The notes: a model not told the origin generated them from the letters alone. A stretch of 64,000 bases of DNA from Pachypanchax playfairii (GCA_006937955.1 SSNP01000019.1:3138084-3202083); one strand, 5' to 3'; positions 1 to 9,054 are shown, counted from the first letter of the stretch. Program-made: numbers and translations.

Positions 1-48
1 GTCTGACTCCAGATCAGAAGGTTGGGTGTTCAAATCACTCCAGAGTCA
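1..48 (+). tRNA. tRNA-Trp(CCA), 3' part, cut by window edge
   Basis: Starts at the base before the anticodon stem (consensus position 25) and runs through the CCA anticodon loop, T arm and 3' acceptor strand cagagtc plus discriminator A. The 5' acceptor strand and D arm lie outside the window. The visible part is identical to the array consensus. Confidence 0.93.
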
Positions 49-311
49 TAGTACTAATACTTTAAGTACCTGGTGTTGTGAGTCAATAACCAGGTTTCAT
101 GAAGGACAATTGAGATTATATACTGTTGGAAGCTTCTAATCAAAAGATGTTAAATTACTGCACTTTTTAAAAATTTTCTAATTAAAATATTGTTAAATGA
201 TAAAAAATTAAAAAAAATCTTCACATTTTAACTTAAATTTGGAGTTTTAGAAAAATCAATAACATTTACTGACATGTCTGCTGTTAAACGTGTGTTTCTT
301 AATCAAAAAGT

Positions 312-383
312 GACTCTGTGGCGCAATGGTAGCGCGTCTGACTCCAGATCAGAAGGTTGGGTGTTCAAATCACTCCAGAGTCA
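312..383 (+). tRNA. tRNA-Trp(CCA), array copy 1
   Basis: This is the consensus 72-nt gene. The acceptor stem gactctg/cagagtc pairs perfectly, the D stem is gcgc/gcgc around aatggta, and the anticodon stem is tctga/tcaga with loop ctCCAga. The T stem gggtg/cactc has one G-U pair and loop ttcaaat, and the discriminator is A. The internal promoter is present as an A-box-like tggcgcaatgg and a B-box-like gttcaaatc. There is no intron. The first run of four or more Ts downstream is at 514, about 130 nt past the gene. Confidence 0.96.
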
Positions 384-661
384 TAGTACTAACACTTTAA
401 GTACTAATACTTCACGTACCTGTTGTTGTGAGTCAATAACCAGGTTTCATGAAGGACAATTGAGATTATATACTGTTGGAAGCTTCTAATCAAAAGATGT
501 TAAATTACTGCACTTTTTAAAAATTTTCTAATTAAAATATTGTTAAATGATAAAAAATTAAAAAAAATCTTCACATTTTAACTTAAATTTGGAGTTTTAG
601 AAAAATCAATAACATTTACTGACATGTCTGCTGTTAAACGTGTGTTTCTTAATCAAAAAGT

Positions 662-733
662 GACTCTGTGGCGCAATGGTAGCGCGTCTGACTCCAGATC
701 AGAAGGTTGGGTGTTCAAATCCCTCCAGAGTCA
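662..733 (+). tRNA. tRNA-Trp(CCA), array copy 2, T-stem variant
   Basis: Same fold as copy 1 except that the 3' strand of the T stem reads ccctc instead of cactc, replacing a T-A pair with a T-C mismatch. This is the only array copy with a disrupted stem pair, so it may be a weaker gene or an early pseudogene. Confidence 0.9.
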
Positions 734-1011
734 TAGTACTAATACTTTAAGTACTAATACTTCATGTACCTGGTGTTGTGAGTCAATAACCCGGTTTCAT
801 GAAGGACAATTGAGATTATATACTGTTGGAAGCTTCTAATCAAAAGATGTTAAATTACTGCACTTTTTAAAAATTTTCTAATTAAAATATTGTTAAATGA
901 TAAAAAATTAAAAAAAATCTTCACATTTTAACTTAAATTTGGAGTTTTAGAAAAATCAATAACATTTACTGACATGTCTGCTGTTAAAAGTGTGTTTCTA
1001 CGTTAAAAAGT

Positions 1012-1083
1012 GACTCTGTGGCGCAATGGTAGCGCGTCTGACTCCAGATCAGAAGGTTGGGTGTTCAAATCACTCCAGAGTCA
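1012..1083 (+). tRNA. tRNA-Trp(CCA), array copy 3
   Basis: Identical to the consensus 72-nt gene. The 5' flank has the ctacgttaaaaagt variant rather than cttaatcaaaaagt. This is the shortest unit (335 bp to the next copy), lacking one 15-bp repeat in the 3' flank. Confidence 0.95.
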
Positions 1084-1346
1084 TAGTACTAATACTTTAA
1101 GTACCTGTTGTTGTGAGTCAATAACCAGGTTTCATGAAGGACAATTGAGATTATATACTGTTGGAAGCTTCTAATCAAAAGATGTTAAATTACTGCACTT
1201 TTTAAAAATTTTCTAATTAAAATATTGTTAAATGATAAAAAATTAAAAAAAATCTTCACATTTTAACTTAAATTTGGAGTTTTAGAAAAATCAATAACAT
1301 TTACTGACATGTCTGCTGTTAAAAGTGTGTTTCTACGTTAAAAAGT

Positions 1347-1418
1347 GACTCTGTGGCGCAATGGTAGCGCGTCTGACTCCAGATCAGAAGGTTGGGTGTT
1401 CAAATCACTCCAGAGTCA
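1347..1418 (+). tRNA. tRNA-Trp(CCA), array copy 4
   Basis: Identical to the consensus gene, with all four stems intact and the CCA anticodon. The 3' flank carries a taacacttcccgtacc variant, which marks this unit among its neighbours. Confidence 0.95.
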
Positions 1419-1699
1419 TAGTACTAATACTTTAAGTACTAACACTTCCCGTACCTGGTGTTGTGAGTCAATAACCAGGTTTCATGAAGGACAATTGAGA
1501 TTATATACTGTTGGAAGCTTCTAATGAAGAGATGTTAAATTACTGCACTTTTTAAAAAAAAAACTTTCTAATTAAAATATTGTTAAATGATAAAAAGTGA
1601 AAAAAATCTTCACATTTTAACTTAAATTTGCAGTTTTAGTAAATCAATAACATCTACTGACATGTCTGCTGTTAAAAGTGTGTTTCTACGTTAAAAAGT

Positions 1700-1771
1700 G
1701 ACTCTGTGGCGCAATGGTAGCGCGTCTGACTCCAGATCAGAAGGTTGGGTGTTCAAATCACTCCAGAGTCA
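1700..1771 (+). tRNA. tRNA-Trp(CCA), array copy 5
   Basis: Identical to the consensus gene. The following spacer (cttcacatacctgttg) is shared with copy 6, which suggests a recent duplication of the pair. Confidence 0.95.
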
Positions 1772-2048
1772 TAGTACTAATACTTTAAGTACTAATACTT
1801 CACATACCTGTTGTTGTGAGTCAATAACCAGGTTTCATGAAGGACAATTGAGATTATATACTGTTGGAAGCTTCTAATCAAAAGATGTTAAATTACTGCA
1901 CTTTTTAAAAATTTTCTAATTAAAATATTGTTAAATGATAAAAAATTAAAAAAAATCTTCACATTTTAACTTAAATTTGCAGTTTTAGTAAATCAATAAC
2001 ATCTACTGACATGTCTGCTGTTAAAAGTGTGTTTCTACGTTAAAAAGT

Positions 2049-2120
2049 GACTCTGTGGCGCAATGGTAGCGCGTCTGACTCCAGATCAGAAGGTTGGGTG
2101 TTCAAATCACTCCAGAGTCA
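2049..2120 (+). tRNA. tRNA-Trp(CCA), array copy 6
   Basis: Identical to the consensus gene. Both flanks are almost identical to those of copy 5, with a unit length of 349 bp in each case. Confidence 0.95.
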
Positions 2121-2397
2121 TAGTACTAATACTTTAAGTACTAATACTTCACATACCTGTTGTTGTGAGTCAATAACCAGGTTTCATGAAGGACAATTGA
2201 GATTATATACTGTTGGAAGCTTCTAATCAAAAGATGTTAAATTACTGCACTTTTTAAAAATTTTCTAATTAAAATATTGTTAAATGATAAAAAATTAAAA
2301 AAAATCTTCACATTTTAACTTAAATTTGGAGTTTTAGTAAATCAATAACATCTACTGACATGTCTGCTGTTAAAAGTGTGTTTCTTAATCAAAAAGT

Positions 2398-2469
2398 GAC
2401 TCTGTGGCGCAATGGTAGCGCGTCTGACTCCAGATCAGAAGGTTGGGTGTTCAAATCACTCCAGAGTCA
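2398..2469 (+). tRNA. tRNA-Trp(CCA), array copy 7
   Basis: Identical to the consensus gene. This is the first copy followed by a long-class spacer (376 bp to the next gene), with the extra aaactctattataaaaaact segment at about 2581. Confidence 0.95.
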
Positions 2470-2773
2470 TAGTACTAATACTTCATGTACCTGGTGTTGT
2501 GAGTCAATAACCAGATTTCATGAAGGACAATTGAGATTATATACTGTTGGAAGTTTCTAATCAAAAGATGTTAAATTACTAAACTCTATTATAAAAAACT
2601 AATGAAGAGATGTTAAATTACTGCACTTTTTAAAAATTTTCTAATTAAAATATTGTTAAATGATAAAAAATTAAAAAAAATCTTCACATTTTAACTTAAA
2701 TTTGCAGTTTTAGTAAATCAATAACATCTACTGACATGTCTGCTGTTAAAAGTGTGTTTCTATGTTAAAAAGT

Positions 2774-2845
2774 GACTCTGTGGCGCAATGGTAGCGCGTC
2801 TGACTCCAGATCAGAAGGTTGGGTGTTCAAATCACTCCAGAGTCA
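2774..2845 (+). tRNA. tRNA-Trp(CCA), array copy 8
   Basis: Identical to the consensus gene. The 5' flank reads ctatgttaaaaagt. The spacer after it is practically the same as that after copy 9 (ttgatattatatactg variant). Confidence 0.95.
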
Positions 2846-3126
2846 TAGTACTAATACTTTAAGTACTAATACTTCATGTACCTGGTGTTGTGAGTCAATA
2901 ACCCGGTTTCATGAAGGACAATTGATATTATATACTGTTGGAAACTTCTAATGAAGAGGTGTTAAATTACTGCACTTTTTTAAAAAAAACTTTCTAATTA
3001 AAATATTGTTAAATGATAAAAAAGTGAAAAAAATCTTCACATTTTAACTTAAATTTGCAGTTTTAGAAAATCAATAACATTTACTGACATGTCTGCTGTT
3101 AAAAGTGTGTTTCTATGTTAAAAAGT

Positions 3127-3198
3127 GACTCTGTGGCGCAATGGTAGCGCGTCTGACTCCAGATCAGAAGGTTGGGTGTTCAAATCACTCCAGAGTCA
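3127..3198 (+). tRNA. tRNA-Trp(CCA), array copy 9
   Basis: Identical to the consensus gene. It shares both flanks with copy 8, another apparent recent duplication of adjacent units. Confidence 0.95.
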
Positions 3199-3480
3199 TA
3201 GTACTAATACTTTAAGTACTAATACTTCATGTACCTGGTGTTGTGAGTCAATAACCCGGTTTCATGAAGGACAATTGATATTATATACTGTTGGAAACTT
3301 CTAATGAAGAGGTGTTAAATTACTGCACTTTTTTAAAAAAAACTTTCTAATTAAAATATTGTTAAATGATAAAAAAGTGAAAAAAATCTTCACATTTTAA
3401 CTTAAATTTGGAGTTTTAGAAAAATCAATAACATTTACTGACATGTCTGCTGTTAAAAGTGTGTTTCTTAATCAAAAAGT

Positions 3481-3552
3481 GACTCTGTGGCGCAATGGTA
3501 GCGTGTCTGACTCCAGATCAGAAGGTTGGGTGTTCAAATCACTCCAGAGTCA
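3481..3552 (+). tRNA. tRNA-Trp(CCA), array copy 10, D-stem variant
   Basis: The D stem reads gcgc/gcgt, so one G-C pair becomes G-U, which still pairs. Everything else matches the consensus. The base pattern just after the discriminator is aagta instead of tagta. The gene should still fold. Confidence 0.92.
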
Positions 3553-3859
3553 AAGTACTAATACTTTAAGTACCTGGTGTTGTGAGTCAATAACCAGGTT
3601 TCATGAAGGACAATTGAGATTATATACTGTTGGAAGCTTCTAATCAAAAGATGTTAAATTACTAAACTCTATTATAAAAAACTAATGAAGAGTTGTTAAA
3701 TTACTGCACTTTTTTTAAAAAAACTTTCTAATTAAAATATTGTTAAATGATAAAAAAGTGAAAAAAATCTTCACATTTTAACTTAAATTTGCAGTTTTTG
3801 TAAATCAATAACATCTACTGACATGTCTGCTGTTAAAAGTGTGTTTCTTAATAAAAAGT

Positions 3860-3931
3860 GACTCTGTGGCGCAATGGTAGCGCGTCTGACTCCAGATCAG
3901 AAGGTTGGGTGTTCAAATCACTCCAGAGTCA
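3860..3931 (+). tRNA. tRNA-Trp(CCA), array copy 11
   Basis: Identical to the consensus gene. The 5' flank is cttaataaaaagt, one base shorter than usual. It is followed by a long-class 395-bp unit. Confidence 0.95.
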
Positions 3932-4254
3932 TAGTACTAAAACTTTAAGTACTAATACTTCATGTACCTGGTGTTGTGAGTCAATAACCCGGTTTCATGA
4001 AGGACAATTGAGATTATATACTGTTGGAAGCTTCTAATGAAAAGATGTTAAATCACTAAACTCTCTTATAAAAAACTAATGAAGAGGTGTTAAATTACTG
4101 CAATTTTTTTTTTTAAACTTTCTAATTAAAATATTGTTAAATGATAAAAAGGTGAAAAAAATCTTCACATTTTAACTTAAATTTGCAGTTTTGGAAAATC
4201 AATAACATTTACTGACATGTCTGCTGTTAAAAGTGTGTTTCTATGTTAAAAAGT

Positions 4255-4326
4255 GACTCTGTGGCGCAATGGTAGCGCGTCTGACTCCAGATCAGAAGGT
4301 TGGGTGTTCAAATCACTCCAGAGTCA
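4255..4326 (+). tRNA. tRNA-Trp(CCA), array copy 12
   Basis: Identical to the consensus gene. It is the last copy before the assembly gap, with only 21 bases of 3' flank sequenced before the Ns. Confidence 0.95.
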
Positions 4327-4347
4327 TAGTACTAATACTTTAAGTAC

Positions 4348-5178
4348 NNNNNNNNNNNNNNNNNNNNNNNNNNNNNNNNNNNNNNNNNNNNNNNNNNNNN
4401 NNNNNNNNNNNNNNNNNNNNNNNNNNNNNNNNNNNNNNNNNNNNNNNNNNNNNNNNNNNNNNNNNNNNNNNNNNNNNNNNNNNNNNNNNNNNNNNNNNNN
4501 NNNNNNNNNNNNNNNNNNNNNNNNNNNNNNNNNNNNNNNNNNNNNNNNNNNNNNNNNNNNNNNNNNNNNNNNNNNNNNNNNNNNNNNNNNNNNNNNNNNN
4601 NNNNNNNNNNNNNNNNNNNNNNNNNNNNNNNNNNNNNNNNNNNNNNNNNNNNNNNNNNNNNNNNNNNNNNNNNNNNNNNNNNNNNNNNNNNNNNNNNNNN
4701 NNNNNNNNNNNNNNNNNNNNNNNNNNNNNNNNNNNNNNNNNNNNNNNNNNNNNNNNNNNNNNNNNNNNNNNNNNNNNNNNNNNNNNNNNNNNNNNNNNNN
4801 NNNNNNNNNNNNNNNNNNNNNNNNNNNNNNNNNNNNNNNNNNNNNNNNNNNNNNNNNNNNNNNNNNNNNNNNNNNNNNNNNNNNNNNNNNNNNNNNNNNN
4901 NNNNNNNNNNNNNNNNNNNNNNNNNNNNNNNNNNNNNNNNNNNNNNNNNNNNNNNNNNNNNNNNNNNNNNNNNNNNNNNNNNNNNNNNNNNNNNNNNNNN
5001 NNNNNNNNNNNNNNNNNNNNNNNNNNNNNNNNNNNNNNNNNNNNNNNNNNNNNNNNNNNNNNNNNNNNNNNNNNNNNNNNNNNNNNNNNNNNNNNNNNNN
5101 NNNNNNNNNNNNNNNNNNNNNNNNNNNNNNNNNNNNNNNNNNNNNNNNNNNNNNNNNNNNNNNNNNNNNNNNNNNNNN
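4348..5178. other. Assembly gap (831 Ns) inside the tRNA array
   Basis: The run of Ns begins in the 3' flank of one unit and ends in the A/T block of another. The spacing of flanking tRNA genes (1066 bp) equals about three units, so about two tRNA-Trp copies would be hidden if the gap size is real. Gaps in near-identical arrays are often arbitrary in size. Confidence 0.95.
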
Positions 5179-5320
5179 AAAAACTTTCTAATTAAAATAT
5201 TGTTAAATGATAAAAAAGTGAAAAAAATCTTCACATTTTAACTTAAATTTGCAGTTTTGGTAAATCAATAACATCTACTGACATGTCTGCTGTTAAAAGT
5301 GTGTTTCTATGTTAAAAAGT

Positions 5321-5392
5321 GACTCTGTGGCGCAATGGTAGCGCGTCTGACTCCAGATCAGAAGGTTGGGTGTTCAAATCACTCCAGAGTCA
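5321..5392 (+). tRNA. tRNA-Trp(CCA), array copy 13
   Basis: Identical to the consensus gene and the first copy after the gap. Its 3' flank (taacactttaagtactaatacttcacg) resembles that of copy 1. Confidence 0.95.
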
Positions 5393-5673
5393 TAGTACTA
5401 ACACTTTAAGTACTAATACTTCACGTACCTGTTGTTGTGAGTCAATAACCAGGTTTCATGAAGGACAATTGAGATTATATACTGTTGGAAACTTCTAATG
5501 AAGAGATGTTAAATTACTGCACTTTTTAAAAAAAAACTTTCTAATTAAAATATTGTTAAATGATAAAAAAGTGAAAAAAATCTTCACATTTTAACTTAAA
5601 TTTGCAGTTTTAGTAAATCAATAACATCTACTGACATGTCTGCTGTTAAAAGTGTGTTTCTTAATCAAAAAGC

Positions 5674-5745
5674 GACTCTGTGGCGCAATGGTAGCGCGTC
5701 TGACTCCAGATCAGAAGGTTGGGTGTTCAAATCACTCCAGAGTCA
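5674..5745 (+). tRNA. tRNA-Trp(CCA), array copy 14
   Basis: Identical to the consensus gene. The base two before the gene is C (aaaaagc) where most units have T. Copy 16 shares this change, so the two are related. It is followed by a 379-bp long-class unit. Confidence 0.95.
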
Positions 5746-6052
5746 TAGTACTAATACTTTAAGTACCTGGTGTTGTGAGTCAATAACCAGGTTTCATGAA
5801 GGACAATTGAGATTATATACTGTTGGAAGCTTCTAATGAAAAGATGTTAAATTACTGAACTCTATTATAAAAAACTAATGAAGAGGTGTTAAATTACTGC
5901 ACTTTATTTTTCAAATTTTCTAATTAAAATATTGTTAAATGATAAAAAAGTGAAAAAAATCTTCACATTTTAACTTAAATTTGCAGTTTTAGTAAATCAA
6001 TAACATCTACTGACATGTCTGCTGTTAAAAGTGTGTTTCTATGTTAAAAAGT

Positions 6053-6124
6053 GACTCTGTGGCGCAATGGTAGCGCGTCTGACTCCAGATCAGAAGGTTG
6101 GGTGTTCAAATCACTCCAGAGTCA
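6053..6124 (+). tRNA. tRNA-Trp(CCA), array copy 15
   Basis: Identical to the consensus gene. The downstream spacer has private changes (ggtttcaagaagg, tactattgg), as expected toward an array edge. Confidence 0.95.
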
Positions 6125-6446
6125 TAGTACTAATACTTTAAGTACTAATACTTCACGTACCTGGTGTTGTGAGTCAATAACCAGGTTTCAAGAAGGACAA
6201 TTGAGATTATATACTATTGGAAGCTTCTAATGAAAAGATGTTAAATTACTAAACTCTATTATAAAAAACTAATGAAGAGGTGTTAAATTACTGCACTTTT
6301 TTTTTAAAACTTTCTAATTAAAATATTGTTAAATGATAAAAAAGTGAAAAAAATCTTCACATTTTAACTTAAATTTGCAGTTTTAGTAAATCAATAACAT
6401 CTACTGACATGTCTGCTGTTAAAAGTGTGTTTCTTAATCAAAAAGC

Positions 6447-6518
6447 GACTCTGTGGCGCAATGGTAGCGCGTCTGACTCCAGATCAGAAGGTTGGGTGTT
6501 CAAATCACTCCAGAGTCA
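6447..6518 (+). tRNA. tRNA-Trp(CCA), array copy 16 (last intact)
   Basis: Identical to the consensus gene, with the same aaaaagc 5' flank as copy 14. It is the last intact gene of the array. About 120 bases further on the unit breaks off and joins the 3' tip of another tRNA copy (6638-6645). Confidence 0.95.
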
Positions 6519-6637
6519 TAGTACTAATACTTCACGTACCTGGTGTTGTGAGTCAATAACCAGGTTTCATGAAGGACAATTGAGATTATATACTGTTGGA
6601 AGCTTCTAATGAAAAGATGTTAAATTACTAAACTGAA

Positions 6638-6893
6638 CAGAGTCATAGTACTAATACTTCAAGCATATCTTGTCTGAATAAGATTTTCCAAACACATACT
6701 GTTTGCAGTCTCTGATAAAAGGTTACTTAAAAACTGCTTAGATATTTTTTGTTTTGTATAAACTATCATAATTTAGAAATACTGTGAAATTATAAATAAA
6801 TATTAAAACCATCTAATTTTCACTTCAAGTCACTCTTATTCAAAACAATAACTTTTACAGACTCATCTGCTGTTGAATATACTGTATGTTTCA
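6638..6893 (+). repeat. Decayed array unit without a tRNA body
   Basis: It begins with the tRNA 3' tip cagagtca and the usual flank tagtactaatacttca. It then follows the order of the array spacer with heavy divergence. Examples are acatactgtttgcagtctct against the array's atatactgttggaagcttct, the A/T block near 6755-6815, and cagactcatctgctgttgaa near 6858 against the array's ctgacatgtctgctgttaaa. No tRNA gene follows where the next one would be expected (about 6900). I read this as an old unit at the array boundary. Confidence 0.8.
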
Positions 6894-7226
6894 ATGGGAG
6901 AAATGATTGTATGTTCTTTCTGAGCTTTTGTTTTTCATATTTTTGCCTTTTTGCAGTTTAAAACCTTTTAGTCTGCTGATGTTTTCTGGGAGTTTCCAGT
7001 GAGGAATCGATCAAGCAACTCAGTTTCTCTTGTGATTATTGTTGTCAGGAGTTACAGCTTTAGGAAAAACCCATTATTAAGCTCAATATAGTTTGTCTGT
7101 CAACAGTGTTTTTTACTGTGAGACTATTTACATACAGCTGAGGCATGGAAGTAAAAAAATACTTCAACTTTAGATGTTGGAAACAAATTTTTTTGTACTG
7201 ACGGGAAAAAGGAACGATAAACTTAC
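6894..7226. other. Intron sequence of the kindlin gene, nothing further seen
   Basis: AT-rich sequence between the decayed array unit and the splice donor of the kindlin exon on the minus strand. I see no exon, RNA gene or recognisable repeat here. In particular there is no exon that would encode the next conserved kindlin stretch (the HPEELSLL region). Confidence 0.6.
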
Positions 7227-7460
7227 TGAGCAGTCTGCAGATTCCCATCACAGTCTGGAAGACAGGGTTGGAGTAGCAGGCCTTCAGTCGTATGGTCATC
7301 CCATTGGGCAGACCCAGTCTTAGAGGCTTGTGTTGCGGCATGAAAAGCAGCTTTGCATCTGCATGAATCCCGTATTTCTCCAGAGTCCAGGTGATTCGCA
7401 GAAGCCACTGTTGTTTCTGCTCCCACCAGAGCGCATGGTCCGACCAGTCACGCTGGATCT
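7227..7460 (-). CDS. fermt3: fermt3 (kindlin-3) coding exon, F0/F1 part
   Basis: A 234-bp exon with acceptor ttcacag at 7461-7467 and donor GTAAGT at 7221-7226. It starts and ends in phase 1. It encodes IQRDWSDHALWWEQK, then QQWLLRITWTLEKYGIHADA, a PQHKPLRLGLPN stretch and finally VMGICRLLS. These are the conserved end of the kindlin F0 ubiquitin-like domain and the start of F1. WWEQK..QWLL and ICRLLS fit kindlin-3 better than kindlin-2, where the equivalents are WWEKK and ICKTFN. Kindlins bind integrin beta tails and PIP2 and, with talin, activate integrins at the inner plasma membrane; kindlin-3 is the blood-cell form. This exon joins in frame to 9194-9317. No later exon lies to its left in the window. 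Confidence 0.93.
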
Positions 7461-8030
7461 CTGTGAATGGAACACACAAACCACTCAAAACAGCTGATAT
7501 TAAACTCAGAAGGTGTTAATCAGTTCCAGCTGCTGATGTTTGAACACTCTTTTTATAACTTTGTAAAGAAGAGGGTTGCAATCAGAGATGCTTCTGCGTG
7601 CACATCTTCTGTGTGTGAATCTTTTAGTCTGGACGGTTATGCACAAAGAGACGTGACTGAGATGATTTGTGGCATTGGAAAACAAATGAGTCTGGGTTGC
7701 TGTGCTGAGAATTCAGAATCAGGATTACAAGAAACGGTGTCACTGATTCATACCAAGCAAGTTTTAGACTAAAAAAACTAGAAACTAGAGAAACACTCGC
7801 AGAGTTCAGACCTCCGCCAGCCACCTCAGTTCCTCCATATTGTGATTTACACTAAAAGCTTTTGAAGGAACATCAAATCCATTAACACACGTCTGATTCT
7901 ACAGAGTCTCGACTGTCTTTTGGTGTTTATTGCAGGTTTATAACATCATTTATTCTTACAGTGATAAAAAATCAAGACGTTTTTTAATTTTTGTCTTTTC
8001 TGGATCAAAGTATCTGGAATTTTGTACCAA

Positions 8031-8132
8031 TCCAGATCAGTCCTTGATCCAGATCAATCCTTAATCCAGATCAATCCTTAATCCAGATCAGTCCTTAATC
8101 CAGATCAGTCCTTGATCCAGATCAGTCCTTGG
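8031..8132 (+). repeat. 17-bp minisatellite, six copies
   Basis: Six consecutive units of tccagatcagtccttga, varying at two or three positions (g/a at position 10, ga/aa/gg at the end). The length is exactly 6 x 17 bp. It lies in the fermt3 intron. Confidence 0.95.
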
Positions 8133-8270
8133 TATCATGTAGAACCTTTTGGGAACTCACCCTGTATTTGTTTATAAGCACCTGGATCATTTATTGTGGA
8201 GTTACATGCAGATATGTTAAAAACAGCCATGATTCTTCACAACGATGAAGAATCTTTAAAAACATTCCTG

Positions 8271-8402
8271 GATCCAGAAAGTGATCCGGATCACCCCCAA
8301 AATCTACTCACTTCTTCTTTGGACCATTTCTGAAAATTTCATAAAAATCCATCCAGAACATTTTGAGTTATCTTGCTAACAAACAAACAAACAAACAAAC
8401 AC
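8271..8402 (+). repeat. Dispersed fish repeat with (aaac)n tail
   Basis: It reads gatccggatcacccccaaaa, then a segment with ctgaaaatttcataaaaatc, then ttttgagttatcttgctaac followed by about six aaac units. This wording recurs in fish genomes as the 3' part of a dispersed retroposon-like repeat. The exact family is not assigned; the tetranucleotide tail suggests retroposition on the + strand. Confidence 0.65.
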
Positions 8403-8484
8403 TAGCGAAAACACGACCTGATAAGTACTCACACATCAGCTGATCAGCTCATCTGGTTCTAGTTTATTGGAACACCCTGTGATC

Positions 8485-8535
8485 CAATGTGTCTGACCGC
8501 AGATCAGTTTGTTGTGTATTCAGATCACTGAGTCT
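8485..8535 (+). pseudogene. tRNA-Trp-like relic 1
   Basis: The stretch caatgtgtctgaccgcagat and what follows (cagtttgttgtgtattcagatcactgagtct) parallels the array gene from the D loop through the T arm to the acceptor tip. The CCA anticodon is changed to CGC in the aligned loop and the stems are broken. It is a decayed copy, not a working tRNA. Confidence 0.6.
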
Positions 8536-8644
8536 AAGAACAAACTCATAAGTTACATTTGTATTTTTTCTACAGCTGATAAACACTTTTTTACATTTGC
8601 AAACAAGTTGTTAATTTTACATGATATTCTGGTGATTTTGTGGT

Positions 8645-8690
8645 TGTGTGTCTAGATCAGAAAGTTACATGTTCAAGTCAAATCACTGTC
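8645..8690 (+). pseudogene. tRNA-Trp-like relic 2
   Basis: It reads tgtgtctagatcagaaagtt then acatgttcaagtcaaatcactg. It aligns with the anticodon stem 3' half, variable loop and T arm of the array tRNA. The segment gactcc, including part of the anticodon, is missing, and aagtc is inserted in the T loop. Non-functional. Confidence 0.55.
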
Positions 8691-9054
8691 AAAACAACTT
8701 TCTTTAGTGCAGCTTTAGGCCGTATGAATAAATGATCAGAGTATAAATAGGAAAGGGTGTCACTATATCAGTGTGTTTAATTTGCGGAAGGTCTGTGGAG
8801 GTAATTTAAAGATGATGCTGAACTTTCACTTCTCTGTAAGATAATTACTCATTTCATAAACATGCTTTGAATCTCTAAGAGCTACATTCCTACTGACAGC
8901 TCAGCTGACTGACTGACTGTCTTTGTGTCGTTACACGAGTCTCTTACCTGTCATTCAGTTACTATGAGTTCTTTATCATGTTGTGTAAGATTACACAAAT
9001 TCTTGCATGTTTCATGTAAATAACTGTGTGTTACTATTTTCAGACCGTTAGTGC

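Larger units (their letters stand above)
1..6645 (+). repeat. Tandem array of tRNA-Trp-bearing units (~335-395 bp)
   Basis: Head-to-tail array with one tRNA-Trp(CCA) gene per unit. Start-to-start distances of the tRNA copies are 350, 350, 335, 353, 349, 349, 376, 353, 354, 379, 395, then 1066 across the assembly gap (about three units), 353, 379 and 394. The spacer is AT-rich and keeps recognisable blocks: a 3' flank with repeated agtactaatactt, a block around ggtttcatgaaggacaatt, an A/T block and a 5' flank gacatgtctgctgttaaa. Long units carry an extra aaactctattataaaaaact segment that partly duplicates the neighbouring block. The tRNA core is nearly invariant while the spacer varies. The array is cut at the left by the window edge and interrupted by Ns at 4348-5178. 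The right end passes into a decayed unit. Confidence 0.97.

Noticed and set aside
4253..5234. Long open frames on both strands across the N-run
   Set aside because: They are made of unknown residues; the assembly gap simply has no stop codons.
274..6609. Repeated 66-71 codon open frames beginning MSAVK...LWRNGS... in many array units
   Set aside because: They read straight through the tRNA-Trp gene and its flanks. Similarity between copies follows from the DNA repeat, several units have the frame broken, and no protein family fits.
1..6645. Regularly spaced repeats suggestive of a CRISPR-like array
   Set aside because: The repeated element is a 72-nt tRNA gene in a ~350 bp unit whose spacers are also homologous. 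CRISPR repeats are short and have unrelated spacers, and this is animal DNA.
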